A DNA stretch of 64,000 nt from an uncultured Oscillospiraceae bacterium (GCA_934597175.1 CAKTQR010000004.1:23271-87270); one strand, 5' to 3'. Counted from the first letter of the stretch, positions 54,935 to 63,205 are shown. The notes: a model not told the origin generated them from the sequence alone. Made by a program: numbers and translations.

Positions 54935-57522
54935 GCTTTGCCTACCCCGAGCAGATCGAAAAAGCGCTCGACGGCGTGAGCCTGAGCGTCAAAAAGGGCG
55001 AATTTCTCGTCCTGTGCGGCGCATCCGGCTGCGGCAAGTCGACGCTTTTGCGCAATCTCAAAACAGCCCTTGCCCCGCACGGAACACTAAGCGGCAGCAT
55101 CATGTTCTGCGGCGAGAAGCTTAATGATGTCGACCGGCGCACGCAAAGCGCAAAGATAGGCTTCGTGCTGCAATCGCCGGATAATCAGATAGTCACCGAC
55201 AAGGTCTGGCACGAGCTCGCCTTCGGGCTTGAAAGTCTCGGGCTCGACACGCAGGTCATCCGCCGCCGAGCCGCCGAGATGGCTGCGTTTTTCGGCATCG
55301 AGGACTGGTTTTATAAAAATGTGTCCGAGCTTTCCGGCGGGCAGAAGCAGCTATTAAACCTTGCCTCCGTCATGGCGATGCAGCCCGAGGTGCTCATATT
55401 GGATGAGCCCACGAGCCAGCTTGACCCCATCGCCGCCGGCGATTTTCTCGCCGTGCTCGGCAGGATAAACCGTGAGCTCGGCACGAGCGTGCTCATAACC
55501 GAGCAGCGTCTTGAGGAGGCGCTGCCCATGGCCGACCGCTGCGCCGTCATGGATAAGGGCAAGATCATCTGCTGCGGCGATGTCAAAACCGTCGGCAGGG
55601 CGCTCAAGGGCATGGAGCACACCATGTTTGACGCCATGCCCGCCGCCATGCGCATCTGGGCGGGGCTGGAGACAAGCTCCGACTGCCCCGTGACCGTTTC
55701 CGAGGGCAGGGCGTTTCTTTCTGAGTACGCCGAGCACCACAAAATTTCCTCCGTGCCCGTAAAACCCGCAAAGCCTGCGGGCGAGACCGTGGTGTCGGCA
55801 TCCGAGCTGTGGTTTCGCTACGAAAGGGATGGGCGGGACATTATAAAAGGTCTTGACCTTACCGTTCAAAAGGGCGAAATGCTCGCAATTCTGGGCGGCA
55901 ACGGAGCGGGCAAATCCACGACGCTCAAGCTGCTTTGCGGCGCACTCACCCCGTACAGGGGCAAGCTTCAAACGCAGGGCAGGGTGTCCATGCTGCCGCA
56001 GGACCCGCAGACGCTGTTCGTCAAAAAGACCGTGTACGAGGACCTGTACGTCGTGTCGAAAAATGACGAAAAAGTGCGGCAGATAGCGGCCTTGTGCTGC
56101 CTGACGGAGCTGTTGGGCCGCCATCCGTATGACCTCTCCGGCGGTCAGCAGCAGCGGGCTGCGCTTGCGATGATATTGCTGCAAGAGCCGGATGTGCTGC
56201 TGCTCGACGAGCCGACAAAGGGGCTCGATGCGCACTTTAAGCGGCTGCTTGCGAAGATTTTGGGCAGGCTCACGCAAGGCGGCGTTTCCGTCGTCACGGT
56301 CACGCACGACCTTGAGTTTGCCGCCGCCTACGCCGACCGCTGCGCCCTGTTTTTTGACGGCAGCATCGTGTCGCAGGGCACGCCCACACGCTTTTTCTCC
56401 GACAACAGCTTTTACACGAGCTCGGCAAACCGAATCTCCCGCGGCATCGTCACCGACGCCGTCACCGCCGAGAATGTAATCCTCGCCTGCGGCGGAACGC
56501 TCCCGCCCGAGCCGGAGCTTCCCGATGTGCCGGAGTACACCCGCACGGTAGAGCTCAAGCCCGACAAAAAGCCCGAGCCCCTGCCGCTGTACCGCAAAAT
56601 TATTGCGCTTTTGTCGCTCGTTGCGGCGCTCGCAATCTTCGTCTACGCCGTGCGCACCGCCGACCTGAGCGCACTTGTAAACGCCGAGGGCATTACGAAG
56701 CTGGGGCTGGACTCGGTTAGGCTATACGCTGCGCTCATAGCCTCGCTTTTGGTGTTCATGCTCGCCGTCGGGCGCAGGTCAGCCCCACCCGTCACCGTGC
56801 AGACCCCCGAGAGCCGCCGCAGGCTCACCAGGCGCACCGCCGCAGCGGCGCTTCTGGTGCTCGTTTTCGTGCCGCTGACGCTGTTTGTCGGTGTGTACTA
56901 CCTCGACAAGAAGCAGTATTTCATCACGGCGACGCTCGTGCTCATCGAGTGCATGCTGCCGTTTTTCATGATCTTCGAGGGTCGGAGGCCGCAGGCGAGG
57001 GAGCTTGTCATCATCGCCGTGCTGTGCGCCATCGGCGTGGCGGGGCGTGCCGCATTTTTCATGCTGCCGCAGTTTAAGCCCGTGCTTGCGCTGACAATCA
57101 TCGCAGGCATAGCCTTCGGCGGCGAGACCGGCTTTCTTGTCGGCGCAATGACCATGCTTGCCTCGAATGTCCTGTTCTCGCAAGGACCGTGGACGCCGTG
57201 GCAGATGTTCGCCATGGGCATCTCGGGCTTTCTTGCGGGCGTGCTGTTCCGCAAGGGACTGCTCCGGCGCACCCGGGGCTCGATGTGCGTGTTCGGGGCG
57301 CTGGCGGCTATCGTCATCTACGGCGGCATCATGAATCCCGCCTCGGTGCTCCTGTGGGGCAGCGGGTCTATAAACGCAAAAATGATTTTGACCTACTACA
57401 TCACGGGCTTCCCCATGGACTGCATCCACGCCTTTGCGACGGTGTTCTTCCTGTACATCGCCGCCGAGCCCATGCTCGAAAAGCTCGACCGCATAAAGGT
57501 CAAATACGGCCTTGTTGAATAA
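54907..57522 (+). CDS. Fused ECF transporter: two ATPase domains plus S component
   Basis: One 871-residue polypeptide carries ATPase 1 (Walker A GASGCGKST about 38-46; signature LSGGQKQ; VLILDEPTSQLD), ATPase 2 (GGNGAGKST about 329; LSGGQQQR; VLLLDEPTKGLD) and, from about residue 558, a polytopic S component (RELVIIAVLCAIGVAGRAAFFMLPQFKPVLALTIIAGIAFGGETGFLVGAMTMLASN...GPWTPWQMF) resembling cobalamin-type ECF S proteins. The ATG at 54907 lies inside ecfT; the frame upstream of it is ecfT in another phase. Fixed A-A'-S stoichiometry implies a dedicated, not shared, transporter. The cobalamin riboswitch makes corrinoid the favoured substrate. Confidence 0.9.
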   Translation: MEVFNIESLSFAYPEQIEKALDGVSLSVKKGEFLVLCGASGCGKSTLLRNLKTALAPHGTLSGSIMFCGEKLNDVDRRTQSAKIGFVLQSPDNQIVTDKVWHELAFGLESLGLDTQVIRRRAAEMAAFFGIEDWFYKNVSELSGGQKQLLNLASVMAMQPEVLILDEPTSQLDPIAAGDFLAVLGRINRELGTSVLITEQRLEEALPMADRCAVMDKGKIICCGDVKTVGRALKGMEHTMFDAMPAAMRIWAGLETSSDCPVTVSEGRAFLSEYAEHHKISSVPVKPAKPAGETVVSASELWFRYERDGRDIIKGLDLTVQKGEMLAILGGNGAGKSTTLKLLCGALTPYRGKLQTQGRVSMLPQDPQTLFVKKTVYEDLYVVSKNDEKVRQIAALCCLTELLGRHPYDLSGGQQQRAALAMILLQEPDVLLLDEPTKGLDAHFKRLLAKILGRLTQGGVSVVTVTHDLEFAAAYADRCALFFDGSIVSQGTPTRFFSDNSFYTSSANRISRGIVTDAVTAENVILACGGTLPPEPELPDVPEYTRTVELKPDKKPEPLPLYRKIIALLSLVAALAIFVYAVRTADLSALVNAEGITKLGLDSVRLYAALIASLLVFMLAVGRRSAPPVTVQTPESRRRLTRRTAAAALLVLVFVPLTLFVGVYYLDKKQYFITATLVLIECMLPFFMIFEGRRPQARELVIIAVLCAIGVAGRAAFFMLPQFKPVLALTIIAGIAFGGETGFLVGAMTMLASNVLFSQGPWTPWQMFAMGISGFLAGVLFRKGLLRRTRGSMCVFGALAAIVIYGGIMNPASVLLWGSGSINAKMILTYYITGFPMDCIHAFATVFFLYIAAEPMLEKLDRIKVKYGLVE

Positions 57523-57525
57523 CAT

Positions 57526-57550
57526 AAGCCCTCCGATATCGGAGGGCTTT
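57526..57550. terminator. Bidirectional terminator of the uptake operon
   Basis: AAGCCCTCCGAT/ATCGGAGGGCTT perfect palindrome, T-run following, between convergent genes. Confidence 0.88.
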
Positions 57551-57552
57551 GT

Positions 57553-57732
57553 TTATTGATTGCTTTGCCGCTCGTGCTGCGTGCCGAAATAAAACGCAAT
57601 CACCATCAGGGTGACATTGTTCACCGCATCGGCGTTTATCGTGCCCGTGACGGCAAGATATGCCCAAACGGCAAGTATGATGATGGTCACGATGGTCTTG
57701 ACCTTGATAAGCTCTATAATATTCTTTAACAT
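57553..57732 (-). CDS. 59-residue membrane protein, phage-holin-like
   Basis: A short gene with a good ribosome site (GGAGG 4 bases before the ATG). The product begins MLKNIIELIKVKTIVTIIIL, has two hydrophobic segments (about 10-28 and 38-50) separated by a short polar turn, and a polar C-terminus (TQHERQSNQ). The pattern resembles small Firmicutes holin-like proteins that usually sit beside an amidase, but none is present here. It may be a relic, or a small membrane protein of other function. Confidence 0.7.
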   Translation of the reverse strand: MLKNIIELIKVKTIVTIIILAVWAYLAVTGTINADAVNNVTLMVIAFYFGTQHERQSNQ

Positions 57733-57827
57733 GACCCCTCCTTGAGCCTGCGGCTCAATACATTCTACTGCGCAATTGACGAATCGTGCAAAGGATGGTA
57801 AATTGGTAGCAGACTGGAGGCGGAGTA

Positions 57828-58388
57828 ATGTTTAAAACTACATCCAAGCGTGAAAAACGGTCGGCGGGCGTGATGCTCGGCATCCTCATATTGTGCATGG
57901 TCGGCTTTCTGCCGGACACGGTGGACATCCTCCGCACCTCGGAAAACCCCGTGCAGATCGCTGCGGTCGTGGTCATCATCGTGGCGTTCGTGTGCTTTTT
58001 CTGCACGAGCACGGCAGCGGTCGTCTACGCACGGGCGCTTTGCTCCGTGGATGATGGCGGCATCACGGTGAGCTATCGCCTCCCGCTTAAAAAGGACAGG
58101 CACTTTGCATGGAGCAACATCGATAAGGTCGTCTTAGCGGCGCTCGGCGACAAAACCGAGCTTGAGTTCCGCCTTTTCGCCAAGGACTTTGCCCACAAGC
58201 TTCCACCCGAGTCCGCCGTCTGGGGCAACAAAACCTATGTGATCAGACGCCAAAAACACATGCTCACCATGCAATATTCTGACGACCTGTACGAGCTAAT
58301 TAAGAGTTATCACACCGATATCATTCGCATCCCGAACGAGCAAGTGATCGAGGGGTACAAGGAATATTTGAGCAAAGAGAAAAAATAA
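57828..58388 (+). CDS. Two-pass membrane protein with PH-like domain
   Basis: The 186-residue product has two membrane helices (about 15-32 and 42-65) followed by a ~110-residue domain of the bPH/YdbT-like type (DDGGITVSYRLPLKKDRHFAWSNIDKVVLA). Proteins of this layout are common in Firmicutes and uncharacterised. GGAGG lies 7 bases before the ATG. A terminator follows, so it appears monocistronic. Confidence 0.7.
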   Translation: MFKTTSKREKRSAGVMLGILILCMVGFLPDTVDILRTSENPVQIAAVVVIIVAFVCFFCTSTAAVVYARALCSVDDGGITVSYRLPLKKDRHFAWSNIDKVVLAALGDKTELEFRLFAKDFAHKLPPESAVWGNKTYVIRRQKHMLTMQYSDDLYELIKSYHTDIIRIPNEQVIEGYKEYLSKEKK

Positions 58389-58390
58389 AA

Positions 58391-58424
58391 AATGCTATGC
58401 ACTCGGTGCATAGCATTAATTTTT
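58391..58424. terminator. Terminator between convergent genes
   Basis: ATGCTATGCAC/GTGCATAGCAT stem with A-tract before and T-tract after; overlaps the 3' end of the NERD gene. Confidence 0.85.
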
Positions 58425-59012
58425 TAGCAGGAAGTCTATTGAGGCGAGCGTTTTTGCGTCGAGGCGGCGATTTGAGCGGTGTATCGCACGGTCGATGTCC
58501 TCGGTGGTGCGGAGGATGTGCGGGCTCTCGACGGGGCTGTTTGAGTACACAAGATAGGCGTAGCCCTCGACCCACACATCCACGCCGTAGTATTTAAGGT
58601 AGTTTGCGAGAATATAGACCTGCCGCCTGACCTGCCGGATGGGGTTTTTGACGGAATTTGTGTACCAGTTTCCCGCATCGGTCAGCTTCTGCTGCTCCCA
58701 CTCGTAGTCGTCCTCGCCGCCTGCGAGCACGCCGGCGTAATTTTTCGCCTCGATGATGAACACGCCGTATTCGTTCACGACGACATTGTCAAGCTCCGCC
58801 GCCTTGCCGTCAAACTCGACGGGCACATTGTTATAAAGCGTGTCGCCCTCACGCAGCACCGAGCGTATCACGGCGCTGACCGCCGCCTCGCCCTGCGCAC
58901 CGGCGCGCTCCTGCGGCGTTTGGGTCTCGACCCGGCGCAGAGATGCGGCGACGAAGAAGCCGCAAACCAGCAGCATAAGACCGAGGACGGAAAGAATCAA
59001 TATCAAAGTCAA
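58416..59012 (-). CDS. NERD (nuclease-related) domain membrane protein
   Basis: The 198-residue product has one N-terminal membrane helix (1-24) and a NERD domain: GAQGEAAVSAVIRSVLREGDTLYNNVPVEFDGKAAELDNVVVNEYGVFIIEAKNYAGVLAGGEDDYEW, with the E...D...ExK arrangement of the PD-(D/E)XK fold, then NPIRQVRRQVYILANYL. NERD proteins are predicted nucleases of unknown substrate. It overlaps the upstream deformylase gene by 4 bases. Confidence 0.88.
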   Translation of the reverse strand: MTLILILSVLGLMLLVCGFFVAASLRRVETQTPQERAGAQGEAAVSAVIRSVLREGDTLYNNVPVEFDGKAAELDNVVVNEYGVFIIEAKNYAGVLAGGEDDYEWEQQKLTDAGNWYTNSVKNPIRQVRRQVYILANYLKYYGVDVWVEGYAYLVYSNSPVESPHILRTTEDIDRAIHRSNRRLDAKTLASIDFLLKN

Positions 59013-59419
59013 ATGATGACCCCCTCACAGTGGTCGATCTCGTGCTGTATTATCTCGGCGGTGAAGCCCGTGAAGGTCTTGATGCGCTCCTGAAGCTTCT
59101 CGTTGAGCCAGCGCACCTTTATCGTGCGGTAGCGCCGGGTTTTGCGAGTGCCGTCGAGCGACAGGCAGCCCTCCTCGGCGTCATATGCGCCCGACTGCTT
59201 TATGATTTCGGGATTCAGCATGACCTCAAATTCACCCTCGTTGTCAAAGGCAATGATGCGCTTGCACACGCCGATCATGTTCGCCGCCATACCCACGCAG
59301 CCGTCCTTGTGGGCGATGAGCGTATCGAGAAGATCCTGCGCCGTGCCGAGGTCATCAGCACCCGCCGCCTCAGCTCTCTGCGCAAGAAAGCTCTCGTCCC
59401 TGCAAATTTCACAAATCAT
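59009..59419 (-). CDS. def: Peptide deformylase
   Basis: The 136-residue product has the three deformylase motifs: GCVGMAANMIG (motif 1, usually GxGLAAxQxG), EEGCLSL (metal Cys) and QHEIDHCEGVII (two metal His and catalytic Glu). Motif 1 has Met-Ala-Ala-Asn in place of Leu-Ala-Ala-x-Gln, and the protein is shorter than the ~150-170 usual. This variant subgroup occurs in Clostridia, sometimes as a second deformylase. It removes formyl groups from nascent proteins. Confidence 0.9.
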   Translation of the reverse strand: MICEICRDESFLAQRAEAAGADDLGTAQDLLDTLIAHKDGCVGMAANMIGVCKRIIAFDNEGEFEVMLNPEIIKQSGAYDAEEGCLSLDGTRKTRRYRTIKVRWLNEKLQERIKTFTGFTAEIIQHEIDHCEGVII

Positions 59420-59530
59420 CGTATCAGCCTCCGATCACGCCCAGTTTACCACACACGGCGGGGCAAATCAACTTGACAAGGGCGGCGGGGGAGTGTATTC
59501 TGACCGGGGGTCGGAAATAAGGAGAAAATT

Positions 59531-60127
59531 ATGAAAAACACAGCAGTATTGTACATTCACGGCAAGGGCGGCAATGCGGCCGAGGCAGAGCACTACCGAA
59601 GTCTGTTTCCCGACGCCGAGGTCATCGGCTTTGACTATAAGGCGGAAACGCCGTGGGACGCAGCACCGGAGTTTGCGGCTTTTGTCGCCGGGCTCGGGCA
59701 TGAGCGCATCGTGCTGATCGCAAACAGCATCGGCGCATACTTTGCGATGAACTCCGGCATTGCCGAGCGCATCGAGCGGGCGTTTTTAATTTCGCCCATC
59801 GTGAGCATGGAAAAGCTCATCAAAAGCATGATGACATGGGCGAATGTCACCGAGCGGCAGCTCGAAGCGGAAAAGACTGTCGAGACGGCGTTCGGCGAGA
59901 CGCTCTCGTGGGACTATCTGAGCTATGTCCGGGCGCACCCGATAGCGTGGGATGTGCCGACGGAAATTTTGTACGGCGAGACGGACAATTTGCAGTCGCT
60001 CGACACCGTGCGCAGCTTCGCCGAGGCGCACAACGCCGGCCTTACCGTCATGCCCGGCGGCGAGCACTGGTTTCACACCCCCGAGCAAATGCGGTTTCTC
60101 GATAACTGGATGCAAAAACTCCTCTGA
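59531..60127 (+). CDS. Alpha/beta hydrolase (small, RBBP9/YdeN-like)
   Basis: The 198-residue product has the alpha/beta-hydrolase start VLYIHGKGGNAAEAEHY, nucleophile elbow ANSIGAY (Ser about residue 67), a late Asp in ILYGETDNLQ and His in MPGGEHWFHTPEQ. It is a single-domain serine hydrolase of unknown substrate. AAGGAG lies 7 bases before the ATG. It is monocistronic, with a terminator overlapping its end. Confidence 0.88.
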   Translation: MKNTAVLYIHGKGGNAAEAEHYRSLFPDAEVIGFDYKAETPWDAAPEFAAFVAGLGHERIVLIANSIGAYFAMNSGIAERIERAFLISPIVSMEKLIKSMMTWANVTERQLEAEKTVETAFGETLSWDYLSYVRAHPIAWDVPTEILYGETDNLQSLDTVRSFAEAHNAGLTVMPGGEHWFHTPEQMRFLDNWMQKLL

Positions 60128-60146
60128 AATTCAGAGGAGTTTTTTC
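60116..60146. terminator. Terminator between the hydrolase and acetyltransferase genes
   Basis: AACTCCTCTGA/TCAGAGGAGTT stem followed by T6, between convergent genes. Confidence 0.85.
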
Positions 60147-60763
60147 AGTTCCGCCTTGACCTTTTCAAGGTCGCTGCAAGTGAGCAGAGGGATGAGTGAG
60201 TTTATCTCATCGATGGGCCTGTCCCACCATTTGAAGTCGAGCAGGAGGACGATGAGCTCGTCGTCAAAGCGCTTGCGCAGGGGCCTTGCGGGGTTGCCGA
60301 CAACTATGGTGTACGGGGCAATATCGCTGCCGACGACGCTGTCTGCGCCGATGATAGCGCCGTCGCCTATATGCACACCCGGGAGGATGACGGCGTTTTG
60401 ACCTATCCACACATCGCTGCCGATGACGGTGTCGCCCTTGAGCGGGAGGTCGTGCTTTTCCGGCGGCGACATGTCCCAGCCTTCCAAGGTGTAAAACGGG
60501 AATGTCGTGACGGCGTTCATCTGGTGGTTAGCGCCGTTCATAACGAACTCTACGCCTGCGGCTATCTGGCAGAACTTGCCGATAATGAGCCTGTCGCCGT
60601 TCCAGTCGTACAGGTGCGTCACATGGCTTTCAAAATTCGAGTCTGCGATGTAGGTGAACTCACCGACGCAAATGTTCGGATTTTTGAGCGTGGGCTTAAC
60701 ATATATCTCGTTTTCGTATCCGGCAATGGGGTGTGCGGTGTTCGGGTCGGGTCTAATTTTCAT
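60131..60763 (-). CDS. Vat/CatB-type xenobiotic O-acetyltransferase
   Basis: The ~210-residue product has left-handed-helix hexapeptide repeats (GDTVIGSDVWIGQNAVILPGVHIGDGAIIGADSVVGSD) and the markers of the Vat streptogramin A / CatB chloramphenicol acetyltransferase group: PDPNTAHPI at the start, LKNPNICVGEFTYIADSN, IGKFCQIAAGVEFVMNGANHQM (catalytic His) and FKWWDRPIDEI. The ATG at 60763 fits the family start and overlaps the upstream DUF1003 gene; a codon at 60787 would extend it. Resistance is possible, but chromosomal members often have unknown substrates. Confidence 0.87.
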   Translation of the reverse strand: MKIRPDPNTAHPIAGYENEIYVKPTLKNPNICVGEFTYIADSNFESHVTHLYDWNGDRLIIGKFCQIAAGVEFVMNGANHQMNAVTTFPFYTLEGWDMSPPEKHDLPLKGDTVIGSDVWIGQNAVILPGVHIGDGAIIGADSVVGSDIAPYTIVVGNPARPLRKRFDDELIVLLLDFKWWDRPIDEINSLIPLLTCSDLEKVKAELKKLL

Positions 60764-61268
60764 GGCTGTCACCGTTGTGCTTATCACTATCGAGCTTCTT
60801 TTCGAGCGCCGACTGCTTGGCGAGGATGGCGTTTACCTTGTCGTACAGATCCTCGATCATTATCTCGGTTTTGAGGTTGACCTTGTAGTCGTTCTCGGCA
60901 CGGCGGCGATCCTTTTCCTCCTGCCTGTTCTGGCTCATCATGATGAGCGGCGCTTGGATGGCGGCGACGCAGGACAACACGAGGTTTAGCAAAATAAACG
61001 GGTACGGGTCGAACGCTTTGGCTGCCAGCACGGCGTTCACGACCATCCACAGTATCAAAACGCCGGTGAAAGCGAAGATGAACGCCCAGCTTCCGGCGAA
61101 TTTTGCGATAGCGTCGGCGGCACGCTGACCGAAGCTGTCCCTGGTCTTGCCCGATTCGGGTCGGGCGGAGATTTTACTGTCGGCAAGGAGATTCAAGACC
61201 TCCTCGTCAGTCATGTCGTGGCGAATGTCCTTGAGCACTTCCTTGAGAAGCTTTCTGTTTTCTTTCAT
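60753..61268 (-). CDS. DUF1003 membrane protein
   Basis: The 171-residue product has the DUF1003 pattern: two membrane helices (about 60-82 and 92-112) with FDPYPFILLNLVLSCVAAIQAPLIMMSQNRQEEKDRRRAENDYKVNLKTE, and a C-terminal coiled coil ending in a charged His/Asp tail. Function unknown. It overlaps the acetyltransferase start and lies one base from the PucR-type gene upstream, so the three may be one operon. Confidence 0.88.
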   Translation of the reverse strand: MKENRKLLKEVLKDIRHDMTDEEVLNLLADSKISARPESGKTRDSFGQRAADAIAKFAGSWAFIFAFTGVLILWMVVNAVLAAKAFDPYPFILLNLVLSCVAAIQAPLIMMSQNRQEEKDRRRAENDYKVNLKTEIMIEDLYDKVNAILAKQSALEKKLDSDKHNGDSHEN

Positions 61269-61269
61269 G

Positions 61270-62481
61270 TCATTGTCCTTTCATATCCGTCGGCGGCAGG
61301 AAAAAATCCGCCCCTTTTTCTTCAAACAAAATCAGCGATACGCCCAGCAGCAGCTGCGCAAGCGCATACGGCTCATCCAGCGGCACGGCGAAGTCCTCCT
61401 GCATCCGGCGGATGCGGTAGAGCACCGTGTTGCGGTGCGTGAACAGTGCATCGCAGGTGCGCTTTAGCGACCTGCTGCTGCACAGATAGTGGTACAGCGT
61501 TTCGCAATACTGCGTGCCCTTGTCCCTGTCGTGGGCGGCGAGAGCCTGTATCTGCGGAGGGATGAGGTCACGGCGGCTCTCCAGACTCTTGAGCAGAAGC
61601 ACCGTGCGCAGCTGCGCAACTGTGCAGACGCTGCCGCCGTGAAAATTGTCGTCCGTTATCAGCTCCAGCGCCTCGTGCGCCGTTTTGTAATGCTGCGGCA
61701 GCTCGTAGAGATCGTCAAGCCCGTCTGCGGCAATGATTTTCAGGCTGAACTCGTCGGCAAGCTCCCTTAAGCCCCCGAGACTGTCGCCGTGCAGGAAAAT
61801 GAACACATCGCCACGGTACAAAAATGGGTGCGAGTCGGGGAAGCGGGCGAGTATCTCCTCCCGCAGACGGCGCTTGCCGATATAGCGGTCGTGATAGGCG
61901 GTGAGCTCAAAAAGCGCAAAGCCCGTCGGGCGAAAGTCGGCAAGATAGGTCGATGCTGCCTGAAGCTTAAAGTACGCCTGCGAGGAAAAGCCCTCGTCAA
62001 GCAGGTGCATGAGCACATCCTCGGCGGTCTCGAACGGCTTATCCTGCCGGCTGGCTTCGATGAAAAGCTGCTTTGCCAGCACACTCTCGACCGTGCGCCA
62101 GGTCTCGTCCGAGACCTGCTGCAAGCGCCCGCCGGTCTCAATGCAAACGAGATAGCCGAGCCGCACGCCGGCGCTTATGAGCGGCGAAAAGCGCCGCCTG
62201 TACGGGCTGCCGTCGATGCCGAAAAAGTCCGCACGCCCCGCCGACAGAGCCTCGCTGCGGCTTATCATAGCACCTGCTTCGTAGCTTATCTCGCCGCCCG
62301 CCACCGCCGTGCGGAAAAGCGGGTCGACAAAGCCGAGCGGGGCAAAGTGAGACGAGACATGAAACGCATCGTCCACGACTAAGATGGGGCAGCCCAAAAG
62401 CTCCCCTGCGTCCGAGGTGAGGCTTTGCAGATCGTCCAGCGAGAAAAACTCCGCCAAAAGCGCCTGTGTTTGCTCTGACAT
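61270..62481 (-). CDS. PucR/CdaR-family transcriptional regulator
   Basis: The 403-residue product has an N-terminal sensing region, a GGDEF-like middle domain and a C-terminal PucR helix-turn-helix (LYHYLCSSRSLKRTCDALFTHRNTVLYRIRRMQEDF). Members control purine, sugar-acid or amino-acid catabolism. The ATG at 62481 is chosen for its AGGAG site 8 bases upstream; the frame extends 36 bases further without a site. Its target is not evident; a kdgT-type permease remnant lies 760 bases away. Confidence 0.86.
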   Translation of the reverse strand: MSEQTQALLAEFFSLDDLQSLTSDAGELLGCPILVVDDAFHVSSHFAPLGFVDPLFRTAVAGGEISYEAGAMISRSEALSAGRADFFGIDGSPYRRRFSPLISAGVRLGYLVCIETGGRLQQVSDETWRTVESVLAKQLFIEASRQDKPFETAEDVLMHLLDEGFSSQAYFKLQAASTYLADFRPTGFALFELTAYHDRYIGKRRLREEILARFPDSHPFLYRGDVFIFLHGDSLGGLRELADEFSLKIIAADGLDDLYELPQHYKTAHEALELITDDNFHGGSVCTVAQLRTVLLLKSLESRRDLIPPQIQALAAHDRDKGTQYCETLYHYLCSSRSLKRTCDALFTHRNTVLYRIRRMQEDFAVPLDEPYALAQLLLGVSLILFEEKGADFFLPPTDMKGQ

Positions 62482-62596
62482 ACACTCACTCCTTTTGTGC
62501 TTACAGCACAACAACAATTTGCTTTATTATACTCCCGGACCGTTGCACTTTCAAGCCAAAAGAGTAAAATTGTTTACAGAAAGAAGGAAAGGGATC

Positions 62597-62707
62597 ATGA
62601 AGATCCCCGAGAAAAGGCAGTGATTTGAGCTATGGGCACAAAATCGGAAGCGCACATCGAAAGCCGATGTGTCGTTGACCGCATAATTTGAATGCGCTTG
62701 TGCGGTC
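62597..62707 (+). promoter_or_regulatory. Structured leader upstream of hsp20
   Basis: The 290-base gap before hsp20 contains CACATCG/CGATGTG (62653-62671) and GACCGCA/TGCGGTC (62677-62707) hairpins, plus an 8-codon mini-frame (62597-62623) behind AAGGAAAGG. No CIRCE was found. A heat-responsive leader is conceivable, but the ribosome site itself (GGAG near 62758) is not clearly paired. Confidence 0.35.
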
Positions 62708-62770
62708 GGAACATGCGGCGGCGCACCGCAACAGACTTAACTAATAGATTTTTGAATGGAGTGAATTATT

Positions 62771-63205
62771 ATGTTACCGAGAATTTACGGTGAAAACCTT
62801 TTTGATGATATTTTTGACGACAGCTTCTTTACCGGCCATGACCCGCTGTTCGGTAAGAACGGCAGAAACCTCATGAAGACCGATGTCCGTGAGACCGACG
62901 ATGCCAAAGCTTACCGCCTCGCCATCGACCTGCCGGGCTTTAAGAAGGACGAGATAGTCCTTGACCTCAAGGACGGCTACCTCACCGTCAGCGCCGCAAA
63001 GGGCCTTGACAAGGATGAGGAAGACAAGAAGGGCCGCATCATCCGCCAGGAGCGTTACGCAGGCGCACTTTCCCGCAGCTTCTATATCGGCGAGGTAAAG
63101 CCAGAGGATGTCAAGGCCACCTATGAGTCGGGCGTTCTGACCCTGCTCATCCCGAAGGCCGAAGAAAGCAAGGCCGAACCCGAGACGAGGATCACCATCG
63201 AGTGA
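62771..63205 (+). CDS. Small heat shock protein Hsp20 (alpha-crystallin)
   Basis: The 144-residue product has an N-terminal arm (MLPRIYGENLFDDIFDDSFF) and an alpha-crystallin domain (KTDVRETDDAKAYRLAIDLPGFKKDEIVLDLKDGYLTVSA...GRIIRQERYAGALSRSFYIGEVKPEDVKATYESGVLTLLIPK), followed by a short tail. It holds unfolding proteins in oligomers. GGAG lies 9 bases before the ATG. It lies 41 bases before a kdgT-budA remnant that may be co-transcribed. Confidence 0.95.
   Translation: MLPRIYGENLFDDIFDDSFFTGHDPLFGKNGRNLMKTDVRETDDAKAYRLAIDLPGFKKDEIVLDLKDGYLTVSAAKGLDKDEEDKKGRIIRQERYAGALSRSFYIGEVKPEDVKATYESGVLTLLIPKAEESKAEPETRITIE

Noticed and set aside
62597..62623. 8-codon mini-frame before hsp20 as a regulatory leader peptide
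   Set aside because: A plausible ribosome site exists, but there is no attenuator-type codon bias or conserved feature to support a role, so it is only mentioned within the leader entry.
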